64,000 nt of DNA from Neopestalotiopsis rosae (GCA_023078685.1 JALGAS010000004.1:4774001-4838000), one strand, 5' to 3'; counted from the stretch's first letter, positions 32,613 through 45,785 are shown. A program made the numbers and translations. Notes: generated by a model not told the origin, from the sequence alone.

Positions 32613-33715
32613 CTATTGGAAAATGTTTCCACAATCGCAGCAAACATAGAACAGTTTCTGCGGGGGATGACCCGGTTAGCTTCACATGTACTCGAGCAGT
32701 AGTGCCAGAGTATTGACTAACCATTCCAGTTTCAGCACTTCTCTGTTGGGATTGAAAGAAGACGGCTTCCTCGTGGCCACACGAAGGGCAGGTCTTGTTC
32801 GACCGAGGAAGCTAGAACCATGTGTTAGCCTTGTGATCCTAGAAGATGACGAGCATGTAGTTCTGGGTCTTGGCTGATCCTGAAATCCGGCATGTTCGTT
32901 CCTGCGAACGTGGCGCTTCCCGGCCAAAACTGGTCAAAGCAAAAAAAAAAAAAAACCATGTACAAGAAAGAAAGAAAAAACAAGCAATGACATAACAAAA
33001 AGACTGATGCTGGGTAGCTTCTTGGTCCGGGTTTAGAAGCCGACTACCAGGGGTAGCTGCCCATTCCGTTGAGTGATTCCAAAGCTGCATCCGGATCATC
33101 ACAAGCTTCGGGAGGGTCTGCATTCTCGTCGGTCGAGTAATCCGTCAAGAAGTCATGGCTCATAGCACGTGACTTAGTGAGTCTTCCCGTAGAACTGTTC
33201 ACAAAGTTCTGATCCATTGCCGCTTGGCCCTCAAACGGCATGCATTGGTAGACGCCAGCCATGCAGACATTGGCAACGGCTTCATCGACGTTGTCGTCCA
33301 TGATTAGGACCTCCATGCACTCAATGGGGTTCGTGACTACCACGTTGGCCTCGCCGATGTCGTCCATGATTAGGTCGTCGACGTCGAGGTCGTCGTACTC
33401 GTCGTCCTCGTCGTCCACGCTCTCCTGGGAATGGGATGTGGGGGTAGTAGATTCATCACTAACCGTAGGGTCCGAGCCGACGTCTTGAGTGACACCGGCG
33501 GTCTCACCGACAGCATTGTTCATCAGGTTGCGGAAGACGCAGGTTGAGCTGGCCTCCTCGGTATACTGACAGGTTCTGCAAGTGAACTGTAACTTGTGAG
33601 AGTCGGGATCCTCCTTGGGGTACAACATGTTGGAACACTCGGAGCAAAATCGGAAGGTGATTTGCTCAAAGTTCTTGCGGCCGCTGTCGCCGGTTGGCTC
33701 CTGAGGGCTAGACAT
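32613..33715 (-). CDS. rpb9: RNA polymerase II subunit Rpb9
   Basis: Small zinc-ribbon subunit of RNA polymerase II, involved in start-site choice and transcript proofreading. Exons are 33715-33464, 32811-32722 and 32657-32613, giving 128 residues, the normal size. The N-terminal ribbon is FRFCSECSNMLYPKED with CRTCQYTEEA. The C-terminal TFIIS-like ribbon is split over exons 2 and 3: LPRSNKTCPSCGHEEAVFFQ and KLFYVCCDCGNIFQ. The join DPT|LPRSNK matches the usual QDPTLPR motif. Intron 1 is unusually long (652 bases); the frame of exon 1 runs through its GTTAGT donor for about 140 more codons with a strongly acidic composition (see findings). The intron also holds a run of 15 A on the plus strand (32941-32955). 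Confidence 0.92.
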
Positions 33716-36460
33716 GCTGAATGTTGTTGTCGTGATTGAACAAAGTGAGATGTGAGATGATGCCGCTACTGGGAAAGAAATGCGACAAGTGCAGCCGTGT
33801 GTATGGACAACGGTCAAATGTTTGTCAGTAGTGGGATGAAAGGCGGGCGGAGCGCAGAGCCTCAGGTTCCGTGGCAGGGGTTCCAGGCTCCAAGCTTAAC
33901 AAGCTGAGCCTAATGACTTGGTGGGGGCTAGGTAAGTGCAGGCCTTTAGGGACTAGGCTCTAGCAGTTGAGTGGTCTGTCGCGCGACGCACTAGTCTTTT
34001 TGTCACTGATCGAGTGGCTTGGCCTTGGAGTTTGGTACCACTGTGGAATGCCTTGTTCAATATGCAAAGATATGCGAGGCTGATCGACACAATGATAACA
34101 AGAGGGTGATTTCTGGGCAGTGGGCAAACTGACGAATAATCAACCAAGTAATGGTTGGAACAATAATATTGTCAGGGTTTGACCAAAGGATGTTTGATGG
34201 AATTTGTACTTGAAAGTAGCTGAAGTTGTGTTGTGGTTGTGGTTGAGTAGTAGTGAAATGGGTGTGGTTTGGATAGAAGAAACGGTGAGTAGGAGGGAGA
34301 GTTGATGGCCTTTTCTACTTGAACGGTTGGAGCGACTGATTCAATGTAAATTTGCACACCTTTCTCCGAAAGAGCCTTCCCTACGAGATTTGCCTTCGGG
34401 CAGCTCTTGTCAATCTGCCACTGCGTACCTTTCTCCGATGAGCCTCAAAACAACCAACAACCCACCCCCATCCATACATACATACTCGCATGGAAAGTGT
34501 CAATCAGTACATTCGTACACAGTCAATGTGCGTGGGTGCTAGGAACTTAAACATGAACTGCCATTTGTCTAATCAATCCCCGGAATCCTTCCTAGATTAT
34601 TTTACACGGACAGATCCCAACTTTGATGTGTTGTTCTTAGACAACACTACATAGGATATATCTTGATTGAGACAGTAAGGCAACACATGTGGCAGAAATC
34701 CCTTTTCCTATCAGCTTTTCATCAATCTCCCCGTCAAATCATTTGCGGTTCTTTGTCAAGAAATTCCAAGACCCCCTTGGAAACAATGTCAAAGTGAATG
34801 ATGAGACTAATTAGTTAGATATCAGACGATATGGTAGAATCTAAATCAGTGCTTTACCTGTATCAACGCCGACCATCTTCTACAATTTTCACCCAAAGAC
34901 AGGCCCCCACATTCATTTTCTGTGTTGCGTACCTAATGTCATGCTAAATTAGTACTTCTGCATTTACCATGAAGATTAGGTTTGTTTTTGCAGGTATTCG
35001 GTGGTATTCGTGTGAGTCGTTGGTGCCTTTGACCAAAATTTATTACCTCCAGTCCCTGGCGAGACTCAGACTTCTCAATACTCCATACGAAGTTGACTAA
35101 TATAGAACATGCCTATACATACTCACAGTAATACTGATGATTAGACTTGACTTCAAGCCAGTATCTTGATGACCATGGCAAGAGCTGTAGAATAAATTGG
35201 AAGAAATCCCTTCATAAGTCTTGATTTACGTTTGGTGGTATTTCCCCCAGACTTCAAAATCTAGTCGTGTAGCTATTGCCAACTTAATTGGCAGCCTATC
35301 GACAAGGCCGTCGCGACTGAGCAGCAGTTGACAGCCGCAAAGTTGCGTATACGGGATTCTTCCACCTTCGATGTGAGAAGGCAGTGCAGTAATCTTGTGT
35401 GACCCAGCAACTGATTTCTTTTTTGTACGGGCAGCCATTCTGAGTCAGCAGATCAAACCAAAGCAAAACTTGATCGATTCTATCAGTAAGTTACAGATGA
35501 ATAGTTCATGTCGTACTGCATTCTGATTAATACCACACTGGTCGGTACTCGTTTCATAGAACTGCCAGTGGTGGCAGTGACGGTAGTATGCATTCCTTGA
35601 CTTCCGAGGCCGTAGTCATGTAACTGATTCATACCGTTGGCAACAAAAGCCCCCTGCATTTGTCATACTTGCATGTTGAAAAGGAAATACAATCCCATTC
35701 ATTCAACTGCATCCCGTCGTCATGTCTGAGATTATGGAGGGTCTAATTAGTTGTGCCAATTTTAGCAAAACCCTTTCCCGGATGCCAATCAATCACTGGT
35801 ATGGGAATCTGAGCCAGCACCTGCAGCCGGTTCCATCGGTCCCCTCCAGCTTTTATTGCCCCGCGTTTTTGTCCCAGAGGCCAAAGCTGCCCCGCATCGG
35901 ACCAGGGACCGATGTCATCAAATTGACCCTCGTGATCATCACTCGGAGCAACGGTGTGGATTTTACTGCTTTCGAGTCCATCCACTCACTTCCAAAGCAG
36001 AGCAAGCGTCTGAAAATCTAGAGGTGTCATTCGCCCACTGACGTGTGCCTTGCCCGCCAGCCCGCATCTGGTTTTCTTTCTCCAGCAGATAGGTGGATTT
36101 GCTGCTTTGCCTGGTTCAGGTAAAGTGTGTGCCTTGATTGTACATTAGTTCTTGCTGGATCAAATCAGATCCTTTCCCCGGCACCTGGGATTGGGTCAAT
36201 TCTTACGTAGGTGGTGTTGCGGACTTATTACTTTTAGCTCCCATAAGCCCTCCTTCTCTCTCTCTGTACCTGGCCCTGCCTCCAGATTAAATCAATACTC
36301 CTCCAAAAACTTCAACAAAAAAGTCAACATACTCGACGTATTTCTGCAAGACATTCACGTGTAGGAATATACAGCGAGCATTCATAGCAAGCTTGCCTCG
36401 AAAAAAGAGTTGCTATTATAATTGGACTAAAGCTTCCATACCCTACACACTACCACCAAA
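33716..36460. other. Gene-free stretch, 2.7 kb
   Basis: Between divergent rpb9 and the prolyl isomerase gene. It is AT-rich with TTGTGG-type low-complexity near 34220. A 70-codon minus-strand frame from an ATG at 35438 (MAARTKKKSVAGSHK) has no recognisable domain. No convincing gene. Confidence 0.4.
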
Positions 36461-37261
36461 ATGGCTGTAAGTACATTGCGACTTTCAAGAGCTCGGCATA
36501 ACATCTGCAAACATCCCGTCTTGCTTTGCCCTTGGGTTATTCCCCTCCATTGTTCCGGCTGTTTGTCTTTTTCCGTGCGCAACAAGGGCTGACGGGCCAT
36601 TTTCTCCCCCCACTGAACAGGACGAGACGGGACTCCCCTCTGGCTGGGAGGTGCGCCACAGCAACTCCAAGAACCTCCCCTACTACTTCAACGCCGCCGA
36701 GAAGATCTCGCGCTGGGAGCCGCCGGCCAACACGGACACGGAGAAGCTCAAGAAATACATGGCCGTACACCACAGCGCGACCTCGGCGGGCGCCGCCGTG
36801 GCCAAGCCCGCCGACAAGATCCGCGCCGCCCACCTGCTGGTCAAGCACCGGGACTCGCGCCGCCCGGCCTCGTGGCGCGAGAGCGAAATCACCCGCACCA
36901 AGGACGACGCCCGCGACATCATCAAGGCCCACGAGGCCCGCATCAAGCGCGGCGACGTCAGCCTCGGCGAGCTCGCCCTGACCGAGAGCGACTGCAGCAG
37001 CGCGCGCAAGAGGGGCGACCTGGGATACTTTGGCAAGGGCGACATGCAAAAGGAGTTTGAGGACGCCGCCTTTGCGCTCCAGCCGGGACAGATGAGCAGC
37101 ATAGTCGAGACCCAGAGTGGCCTGCACTTGATTGAGAGGTGAGTTCCTTCTCTTTGGAGACTTGCCTAGGCCCAGTCCTTTGCCTCCTCCTCACTACCAC
37201 CCCTTCGTTATGTCGTGGGAAACACCAGCTAATGTGACCATGTATCTCTAGGTTGGAATAA
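36461..37261 (+). CDS. Pin1/Ess1-type peptidyl-prolyl cis-trans isomerase
   Basis: Parvulin that isomerises phospho-Ser/Thr-Pro bonds, acting among others on the RNA polymerase II tail. Exons are 36461-36466 (only Met-Ala), 36621-37138 and 37252-37261; 177 residues in frame. The WW domain lies at residues 5-40 (LPSGWEVRHSNSKNLPYYFN, then SRWEPP), with both Trp. The rotamase domain follows: KIRAAHLLVKHRDSRRPASW, with the basic phosphate-binding Arg pair, then CSSARKRGDLGYFGKGDMQK, FALQPGQMSSIVETQSGLHL and the terminal IERLE. The tiny first and last exons are typical for this gene in ascomycetes. The family is usually 160-180 residues, so it is complete. Confidence 0.95.
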
Positions 37262-38823
37262 GTATCTTTCACGAGAGCCATGGGGGGCATGGTATTACGC
37301 GCATTCCCTTCAGGCCCGGACTCTTCTCCGTCCGTCCGCCATTGGACTCGCGAAAGGCAAAAGAAAAAAGCAGGAAACGTTTGTGTATATTTGTGTGCGT
37401 CTCGAATGGGCAGACGCGCAAAGGGTCTGAGTCAGTGCGACAATGCATCACCAAGGGTCCTTTTTACTCTCCACAAAGCTGCGATGAAAATATAATGATT
37501 GTGGCTTGTGACAACGGCAAATGGAAATCATATATCCCATCATTCGAAAAGCAAGAGGCCAATTTTCATTCTTGTCCGAAAATGCCACCACCGCTGGGTA
37601 AGGAATAGCTGATCCGACTTGTCTTCTTTCCTTTTCGGTTTCACTCGCCTTTTGTCCATGCTGCAGATCAAGCATGTGCTGCTTGTCCAGGACCCTTTTT
37701 TGTGACAGCCTAAGCTCCCTCCTCGAGTCACCTCGACACAAACAGGTCGTAGGATTTTCAACGTGATGAGAAAATGCCATTGATAAAATACGCGGGAGTC
37801 GTTGAAATGTTTCTTCCCGATATACACTTGTCCAATCCCCTTCCAACAAAGGTGAGGTTTTTAGGCAAAAACAGGTGAAGACTACTAGTGCAATTGAAAG
37901 AAATGATGATTCCCGTGCCCATTTTCTTCTTCGCCTTGCAGATATTGTGTTAGAGATTCCACGACATGAGTGGCGCCTTGTATCATTTCCAAGAAAATCT
38001 CAGCACTACCTCGTAACAAACCAAACAATACAACTTATAAGAGATATCGCGCCCTACAAATTACCAAAAAGCCCCAAAGTCTATGCTACCAAGTCACCAG
38101 ATAGAAAGTTCTCCAACAATCGCAAACACATTTCATATCCAACACGGATCTGCAGACCCCGGCTGCCGTATCGGCTCATTGTTCTGAGAGGGAACCGCGT
38201 ATCGCCTTCTGTGGTCCACTCTTTCCATCGCCTGTATTCCATTCCACACTCTCTCTCAATTTCTCGGACCCGTGTTCTTTCGCGCATCACAAGTGTGCGA
38301 GGACCCTTCACCCAGACCGTACCAGCGTATCACTTTTCCCATGTGCTCGACACACCCTGTAGATCTGGGCGTTCCTATCGCTATATTTGAAATGATGGAG
38401 CTCGGAATATTTTTCACTCTTACCTGGCAGTCTGGGTCTTTTGGGAATGGGCTTTATTATTTGGCTTAGGGAGTATGTAGTGACTCTATTGTATCCGAGT
38501 CTTCCCAGATATGTGCATCATACATCTCACCATCAAGGTCGAAAGACTGTTTCGATTTGAGATCAAAAAATTCTATTGATAATCATAATCATATTGAGAA
38601 CCTATTTCTGGCGACTCAATTCGTACTGCTTGTTCATAGAAACAACCAATCCGTCTAAAACAAATGCATTTGGCGGCCCCCATGACTCCTGGACTGGGTA
38701 TCTCATATGTAATGGAACATTTCAATAAGCCATCACTAAACCGAATGAACAAGCCAACCTCCATCTTCTATGACGAAACAGCAGCCATTGCCTTTTGCGA
38801 CAATTCATTTTTAACCTGCACAA
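37262..38823. other. Gene-free stretch, 1.6 kb
   Basis: Convergent space between the isomerase and the LrgAB-like gene. Two frames of 130-170 codons (37448-37849 minus; 37875-38390 plus) lack a domain, and the second lacks an ATG at its start, so I do not call them. Confidence 0.4.
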
Positions 38824-40576
38824 TCACTGCCAAGCGAGCAGTTGCAACTCATCCTTGATTGCTGGTATTGCTGTCAGTGCCACAGTCATCACGCCAAATA
38901 TGGTCATGCTGAGTGCGGAATAGGCAGAACATCTCGAATCTCGCTCGATGAGGTGTGACGTTCCCATTGCAGCCGCATTGATGCCGACAGTTATTCCGGC
39001 GGCAATGATCTTGCCTTCGTCGGTCCGCGGGTGTTCCGCTTCCAACCCAGTCTCAGTGTCGCTCGATATAATGGTGCTCTGGGCCACCACACGGTCATTG
39101 ATACGAAACCAGGAGAAGAGGAAATCTCCAGTCATCTGGAAGAGCAGTCCACTGAAGGTGACCAGGGTGCTCATCATGGTGACACTTCCTGATAAGTGCT
39201 GAACAGCAGGGACGCCGAGGGCAATCGTCACATTGCGGGCACAAAAGGCGAGGGCGTCTTGGGGCTGGAGGCCGATAGCGACAGCGAAGATGACATTGAC
39301 GAATACGTTGATTGTGGAGAAAACCAGACAGGTTGCAAAGATTATGGCAAAGCTTGTCCATAACTCACGGCGATACTCGAACATCTTGAAGCCAAGGGAG
39401 ACAATGCCAGCATCCAGTAAGGCATTGGCCAAGTCACCAGCTCCAACGTTTTGCGTGAATTGGCCACCTCCAACCAGATTGACTATAGTCTCGGACCAGG
39501 ACCTGTGGTGTTTGAAATCGATAAGCATATCTCCAATTTCACGCCCCGTAAGCGCTGATTTGACCCAGAAATAGAGCGAACAGAGTAGCGCGGTCACAAG
39601 GACAGGGTTCAGAGACACTGCAAGAGCCAGTCGCCATTGAGGTCGGAGCTCAAGCCGTTTCCATGACTTAACGAATCGCTGAAGTCGGACTGCAGCAATC
39701 CAAAGGAAGATGAAGCAGAAGGTCTCGAGTGGCATGTCGTACTTGGTAGCCAGGTAGATGGGAACGCCAACGATTATTGCCAGGAATAAAGAAATCCAGA
39801 GAGGAGCAGTCTGGACAACGAATGTCCATCGTGATGGCGTCTGTATGAGAGACGTGTCAAGTGATACCATTGACCCGGTTGTCACTATGTTTGTTGGCAG
39901 TTTGCCGACTTGCGATGAGCGTCTTGTAGACTGGAGAGTCGGCCAACTTCGGTGTGCAATTTTCTCCACATCTGTCATTTGCTTCCAATATCCGCCTCGG
40001 GCGCGCTCATCAAGCTTGCAACTCCCAAGGGCGAAGAGATAGGTACCGGCATAGCTCAGGATAGTGGCAACCACTAAGACGATATTAGAAGAATTCATTG
40101 ATAAAGATGGGCCGGGAAGATTACCAAAGACGCCTGCAATGCGTGGTACATCACTATCATTGGAAACGTGATCCTTGTTGAGCATGACGAATGACACGAC
40201 GAAACCAAACGACATGTGACGACCTAAGAAATCGGTCTGTTATTGCCGATAGGAGGTTAGTGGTTGACCATGATGATATGAAGATACATAAAATAGCTGA
40301 CAAAATGCTTACAGGTCCTTTCAAATGTGTGCCATAAATGGAGCTGGTGTTTTCCTTGAAGTGATTTGCTACCAGCATCGATGCGGTCACCAAAAGCATG
40401 ACCAGAATTGACGCGGGAAGGCCGACCCCGTGTTGGTCGAGCGCCATCTGAATAGGTACTATCAAGAGCTGGATCACCGGTATCATTGAGATCGCTATGG
40501 CGGCATTGCGGTATCTAGTTGCCGTCTCTGATGCTCTCAAAGCATCCAACATCTGGGAGACCCAGTTTACCATCAT
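38824..40576 (-). CDS. LrgA/LrgB-like fused membrane protein
   Basis: Polytopic membrane protein of the bacterial LrgA-LrgB (CidA-CidB) type in one chain, similar in plan to the plant plastid glycolate/glycerate transporter PLGG1. Exon 1 is 40576-40313 and exon 2 is 40236-38824, 558 residues. I use the acceptor TAACAG at 40237 because it gives an in-phase join (KGP|TDFLGRHMSFGFVVSFVML). The N-terminal half has several helices like LrgA; a polar linker follows (about residues 170-230). The C-terminal half carries the LrgB hallmarks: FCARNVTIALGVPAVQHLSG and GTSHLIERDSRCSAYSALSM, with a final helix GVMTVALTAIPAI. The substrate in fungi is unknown; a small carboxylate is a reasonable guess from the plant homologue. 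Cellular location cannot be read. Confidence 0.85.
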
Positions 40577-43500
40577 AGTGTCGGGCTGGAGTATGGGAAC
40601 GAGATTGAAGCAAGAAGACAGGATAACGGTAGAAGGTTGAACGTAATGGGCAAGTCGATGGGGTGGAAAATTGTTTCAAAAAAAGTCTGCGCACGTGGGT
40701 GATGGGGGTCAAAATGTTCAGGAACTATGGGAACTTATACGGAAAGTGCGAGCCTCGTTTGCATCATTTTCAAGGCTGGCCTAGGCTTAGTCAGTCACGC
40801 ATGTATGCAAGTCCACTAAGTAGCCACCGAGCAAAGAAAATCCTGATGCACAAAAACTGCAGGCAAGTATAAGAACGGAGCTCGACTACATTAGCCGAGC
40901 CTGTGAAGTTGGACTATGCGTTGCCACGGTATGTTGAACACCAGCCAACATGGAGAATGCCGATGCGTCACTACGTACGGCACCGAGAGAGCAAAGAGAG
41001 ATGAAAGTGGAAATTCTAGATCTATCCAAACAATGACCAGAACCACCAGAGGACAAAAGTTTCCATGACGTCTCACAGAGTCTGGCTGGAGGGTAAGTAT
41101 TAACTGCTGGGCGACTCCGGTTTGCACCATCCAAGCGCGAGACAGCAAAGAGAGAAGGGGAAATAGACAAAAGTGTACAAACAGATACGTCACACCATGT
41201 ACAACATGTAACCCAGATCAACCCATTCCAAGAAGCTTTTATATCTCTTATGATTGCGCGCCAGAGCCTGTTGAGCTGTTGCATGTGGATTGACATGGCA
41301 TGTACTTGCTGGTGTGTCTGTCAGTCTGTCACTTTTGACATTTGCAGCTCAAGTAGTATTGGTCGATGCGGAATCGGGAAGACGCATATGTAGGATAGAC
41401 GTGCACAGCTTCCGAGACCCGATTATGGACGAACGACGGCCTAATTGACCGACTGTCAAGTAATTTTCGTATATGTCTACGCTGGATGTCATTATATTTG
41501 ACAATCAACACAGCTTTGGAATGCCAAAGTGAAAAATAGTTGAGGTATACTGTGGATGGATGTACTGGGCTTGAGGGACATGGGACGATCACTATCTTGT
41601 GCAATGCGTGTATTGATGCTTACCTAACCGGGATAGATGTATGCTTGATGTTGTTTGTATAGCCCGCTTGCGGACCACTCACGGCCATCTGTCAAATCCA
41701 AAGCGCTGGTGATGATAGCAAAGACATCCGCAGAACCAGATTCGTACGTAAATTTTCAAAATTGGGTCGAAATCTGACGTTTCTTTTCCGAGACCTTGAG
41801 GCCGAAATGAGAATATCAATTCACCGCCCAAGGTAAGCGGCCATGCAGACTGAAGAGTCCGCTTTCAAGAAATGGCAAACGATGTGTGACGGCGCATCGC
41901 CGATGCCAGTACATCCACGCTTGACCAACGTCGAACGAGCGACAGGAAAACGTGGGCAAAATCTTAGGCTCTTGGAGAGTGATGCTCATTTAGAGACATG
42001 GAAATCTCGGTCCATTCCCGTCAACCCGTCACCCGGCCTTTTCCAGAAAGTATAATGGAGGAAATCTCCAGTAGCCAAGAAGCACATCGATCATGATGTG
42101 ACGAGCCCATTGCGGCTGCGTACAAGGGCCATTCGCGTACACCAGGTAAGCAAAGATTATGGGTTCACTGGCGCTCATGGCTTGCTGGGCGAATAGATGT
42201 TGGTCGTTCGGTTGCAGCAAGACAAGAATGAAGTCGATTCATGTGTCCGGTAACGAAGCACAAGCCAGCCTTTTCTCCTTGTCACGAGGCTTCAAAGAGG
42301 ACAGACGAACTTCTGTAGCCAGGGCAATTTGGTTCTTCTATGAGTTGCAACGGGAGTTGTGACAGCTGGGTCCCTTACTTGGCCCGGACCCCGCCGAGCC
42401 TGGGCCACTTATAAGCCACTGGCCCGAGACACTCCAAGGCCCTTCATGTTGCTAGGCGCCGCTCCAGCGAGATAGACCACTGGAGATAGGCCAAATAGCA
42501 CTATCGGGTTGTCGACAGCAAACAATGAAATCAACTCTGCCACGAGCCCCCCAGAAAGCGGCAGGCCGAGTACACATCATGTCATCATATCCACGGGTTA
42601 TGTTACCTTGGCCTCGGGCTGCGGGCTCGCGGCGACACCAGAGCTCTGAATCCAGGCTGCCGCATGCAACTGTCACAGACTGAGTCAAGTCCATGCCATT
42701 GCCTGTGTTCGCTTACACCAAGAAAAATCCCATCATCCCATCACCGATGTTCTCGAGTTGGGACGATTCTAGGTTTTCGCTGGACGAAAGCAGGTGGACA
42801 TTACCGATACACAACCATGATCCGTGGCTGAAGATTATGTTGTGTATCGAATGGATTGGTCGCTTATACCTGCACGCTCTCAAGTCAAGCCTCGACCACT
42901 CATCTCAAGTCTGGAAAGGGGAGATGTTTGCGTGATACCATCTGAGTTTTCTCTCTGAATCCGGCAGGATCTCCTGTAGATAAAGGTCGCCAGCCGTTGA
43001 TTTCCCATCTAGATGACGGACATTGCATTAGTAGCTGGCTGGCTTGGGTTTGATCCAAGCATCTGTCATTTCGATTCGAGGTCTGCTCAGTCAGAAACTC
43101 AGGTATGGCCGTGGTGTACTCTGTACTTTGCATCAAATGCATTACTTTGCTGCATCGTGCGATCCCACAGCTGTGAAGCACAAAGTTCCTCAATGGTCTT
43201 GGGACATCAAATGGTGATTTGATGGGAGAATCGCGTCGGAAATCTGGGAGTCGTCAGATGACTTCAGCGTAGAATCTCGAAATCTATCAAATCTACAGTG
43301 AATCGGAATAAATGCCATGGAATTGTTACTTCTGCTGTATGGTTGCACTCCATTGATGTGGTCCCAAGTCGCGCAAGTACCGACTGACCGACCATCAAGT
43401 GCCAATTTGGCAGTCGCGGGCGGAGTCTATGCCCCGCCATTGTACCTACCTTAGTGTATTTGGCAGGTACGCTACTGTAAGGTTAGGTTAGGTTAGCATC

Positions 43501-43812
43501 AACGCGTTTGCAGAGACTCAGCGCCATCAAACATAATTGATTTTCCCTTTTGCTGGGCGCGTCACCGCCTCCCCTATTGCCCACTACATTGGCTGCCCAT
43601 ACAAACTGCCGTAAGACGATACCATTACTTCAAGGTACAATCGTGCCCGGTGTTTTCTGCTGGTCTCGGAAGTTTCCAGGCAGAGGAGACCGGCATTGTT
43701 TTGGTCGCAAGCATTGCGCACTCCCTTTCAAGTGCCGCAAGACGTGCTTTTTGTATAGCCCGCTTGGTCATCCGAGGCCGTCTATTCACAACCCTGCACC
43801 GACCCGGATACA
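40577..43812. other. Gene-poor stretch, 3.2 kb
   Basis: No frame with a recognisable domain. It contains a short telomere-like run (43481-43496). Frames near 40886-41296 and 42452-42694 are short and overlap each other on both strands. It may hold decayed sequence or long UTR and promoter. Confidence 0.35.
43481..43496. repeat. Short interstitial telomere-like repeat
   Basis: GGTTAGGTTAGGTTAG, three units of a six-base TTAGG-related motif (TTAGGG is the usual fungal telomere unit). It is too short to show a former chromosome end. Confidence 0.6.
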
Positions 43813-45673
43813 ATGGCGCCTCTCGGCAGGAAAGCCGGCGCCATCCATAAACTGGTCAAGTCGTCTGATCACCAGGATTCGGGAGTCGCCCCTGGCCCTA
43901 GAGTGTCAGGAAAGCCGGAGCTTGTCAGTTCCGAGGTTGACGATATCAAACCCACTGCATTGTTGAGCAAGGACGAACTGCAATTGTAAGTCAGCGAGTG
44001 CACCTCTCTACTGATCAGATATCTAATTCGTACCTGAAGTGCCGTTGAAGCAAGGACATCTGGAATGATTGATCATCTCCTGGAAATATCCAAACTCCCA
44101 GCCACAGATATCAGCTTGGACGAAGTCAAGTCGGCAACAGAGGACCATGATCAATGTGTTGAGTCTCTGGGCAAAAAGGCTTCGTCGATACAGCTAAACT
44201 TGGACCGGTGCAAGACATTGATGCAATCGAGCGACAATTGGACAAAGGACAGAATCGAGGCCAAAAAGTCCAAGCTGGACGCGCTCAGAGCTGCTAAAGC
44301 TCGACTAGAGGCTACCGCAAGTTTCCTCTCCTATCAAGGCCATGAGGCACGATCGCAAGCTAATACCACATCTTCTTATAGGGCTACTCCAACGAGCAAG
44401 AACTCAAAGGAGCTATTGCGCGACATTCATCTCGCATTGAGCAATTGGTTTCTGGTTCATCTAATGATGGAGCACCGACCGACAATGACCAACGTGTTGA
44501 CAAGTCAACGGCTATCGCAGACGATCATTTCTTCGGCAAGCTTTTGGACAAGCTGCAAGCTCTGGGGCTAGAGATCAAGGTCACCGACGATGGCAAGACT
44601 CTCGTCAAGTCTGCACGTTACTATTCTAATCTGTAAGCTCAAACTCGAATACCTTTTTGGGGAATGTCTTTGCTCATATCATATAGTGAAGTCATGCTAT
44701 CCGTCGTCTCATGCAAACGAACTCTAAACCGGATCTTGAAAGAAACTTCTGCCAAACATGCCGATTCCCACGAGGTCAGCAATAGTCAAGTACAAGCCTC
44801 AAAGGCCGAACTTCAAGCTTTGCTCGAGGAGACCAACTCACTCTGGGAGGAGGTTGTACCCGTGGCTCATATGGCGGTTGAGAAAACCATGCTCGAGCCA
44901 ATTTTGAAGCTAACAAACACAAAAATGGAAGCCCAGAATTATCAGAATGCGATCATAGGATCATACGTAGGCTGGCACCGATTCTATAACTTGTTCATAT
45001 GTTCTCTACTAATGTTGCACAGATCGGCAACTGCTTATCATACATGAATGATCGCCTCGAAGCGCTCTCAAAACGCTTAAGCGCGGCAATTCACCACCAC
45101 CACGCTCTGCTCAACACATTCGAATGTCATCAAGCATTGCACAGCCCCAAGACGTCTGAGCCTTCTAAAAGACCCGAAGCAACATTGACCACCGATCAAG
45201 CTCGACCATCAAAGGAGTCGCTGGTGGCACTGAAGCAAGTCTCTCGGGGACTTGAATTGAATGGAGGCATACCGGCTAGGTCCTTCGACTTTGCACATCC
45301 TGCAACAAAACGAGCCGCCCTTCTCAATGATATCATGGCCCGGCGTCTGATGAAAGATGACGACAGACTGAGAGCTCTTGAACACAACTTCGAGATTATC
45401 ATCAAAGGGAGTCTGAGAGAAGGTTCCAGTATCAATATTCAGGTCCTGGAGCGTCTTTCTGCGGAAAGTTTGAAAGGCTCTGGCGAACAGGGCGCGATCC
45501 TTCGCGACGCACAAACAGAAGAATCTCTGGAGGCTCTTGAGATCGAGAACAAGCAACTCAATTCTCTTTTGGAATTTCTTCCCAATCGCCAAGACACTCA
45601 GGACTATCGAAACGACTTCAAGGGCGCTGAGATTATGAAACGCTGGAGCGAGCCATTGGGTGCATCCAGATGA
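43813..45673 (+). CDS. Coiled-coil protein, unidentified
   Basis: I do not recognise the family. The start is the ATG of MAPLGRKAGAIHKLVK. Clear exons are 43813-43985, 44040 to about 44320, about 44400-44632, 44687-44966 and 45023-45673; most joins are canonical GT-AG and in phase. The second junction is unclear: an intron from GTTTCC at 44321 needs an atypical acceptor near 44402 to stay in frame, while the good acceptor (TTCTTATAG at 44381) gives the wrong phase. The protein is almost wholly helical with heptads (SKLDALRAAKARLEATA, SYMNDRLEALSKRLSAAI, KQLNSLLEFLPN), a short His run (HHHH) and no membrane helix. It could be a structural or scaffold protein, about 520 residues. It converges on the amidoligase gene, 110 bases apart. 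Confidence 0.65.
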
Positions 45674-45785
45674 CGACTATTCTAAACGAAATGAAAAAAA
45701 AATTATCATTACATCATGCATATCAACATCGGCTTGCGGTGAAAGATACCTACCTGGCCAATCCTCGACTATTGCACACTGCCTG

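Noticed and set aside
32941..32955. Run of 15 A as a possible retroposed poly(A) tail
   Set aside because: Lies inside the long first intron of rpb9; no target-site duplication or retroposed coding sequence is visible beside it.
37875..38390. Plus-strand frame of 171 codons
   Set aside because: Starts with GTG, rich in Ser/Arg/Pro/His, no domain and no neighbouring splice pattern.
40886..41296. Two overlapping minus-strand frames of 136 and 100 codons
   Set aside because: They overlap in different phases, neither has a domain, and no splicing joins them to anything.
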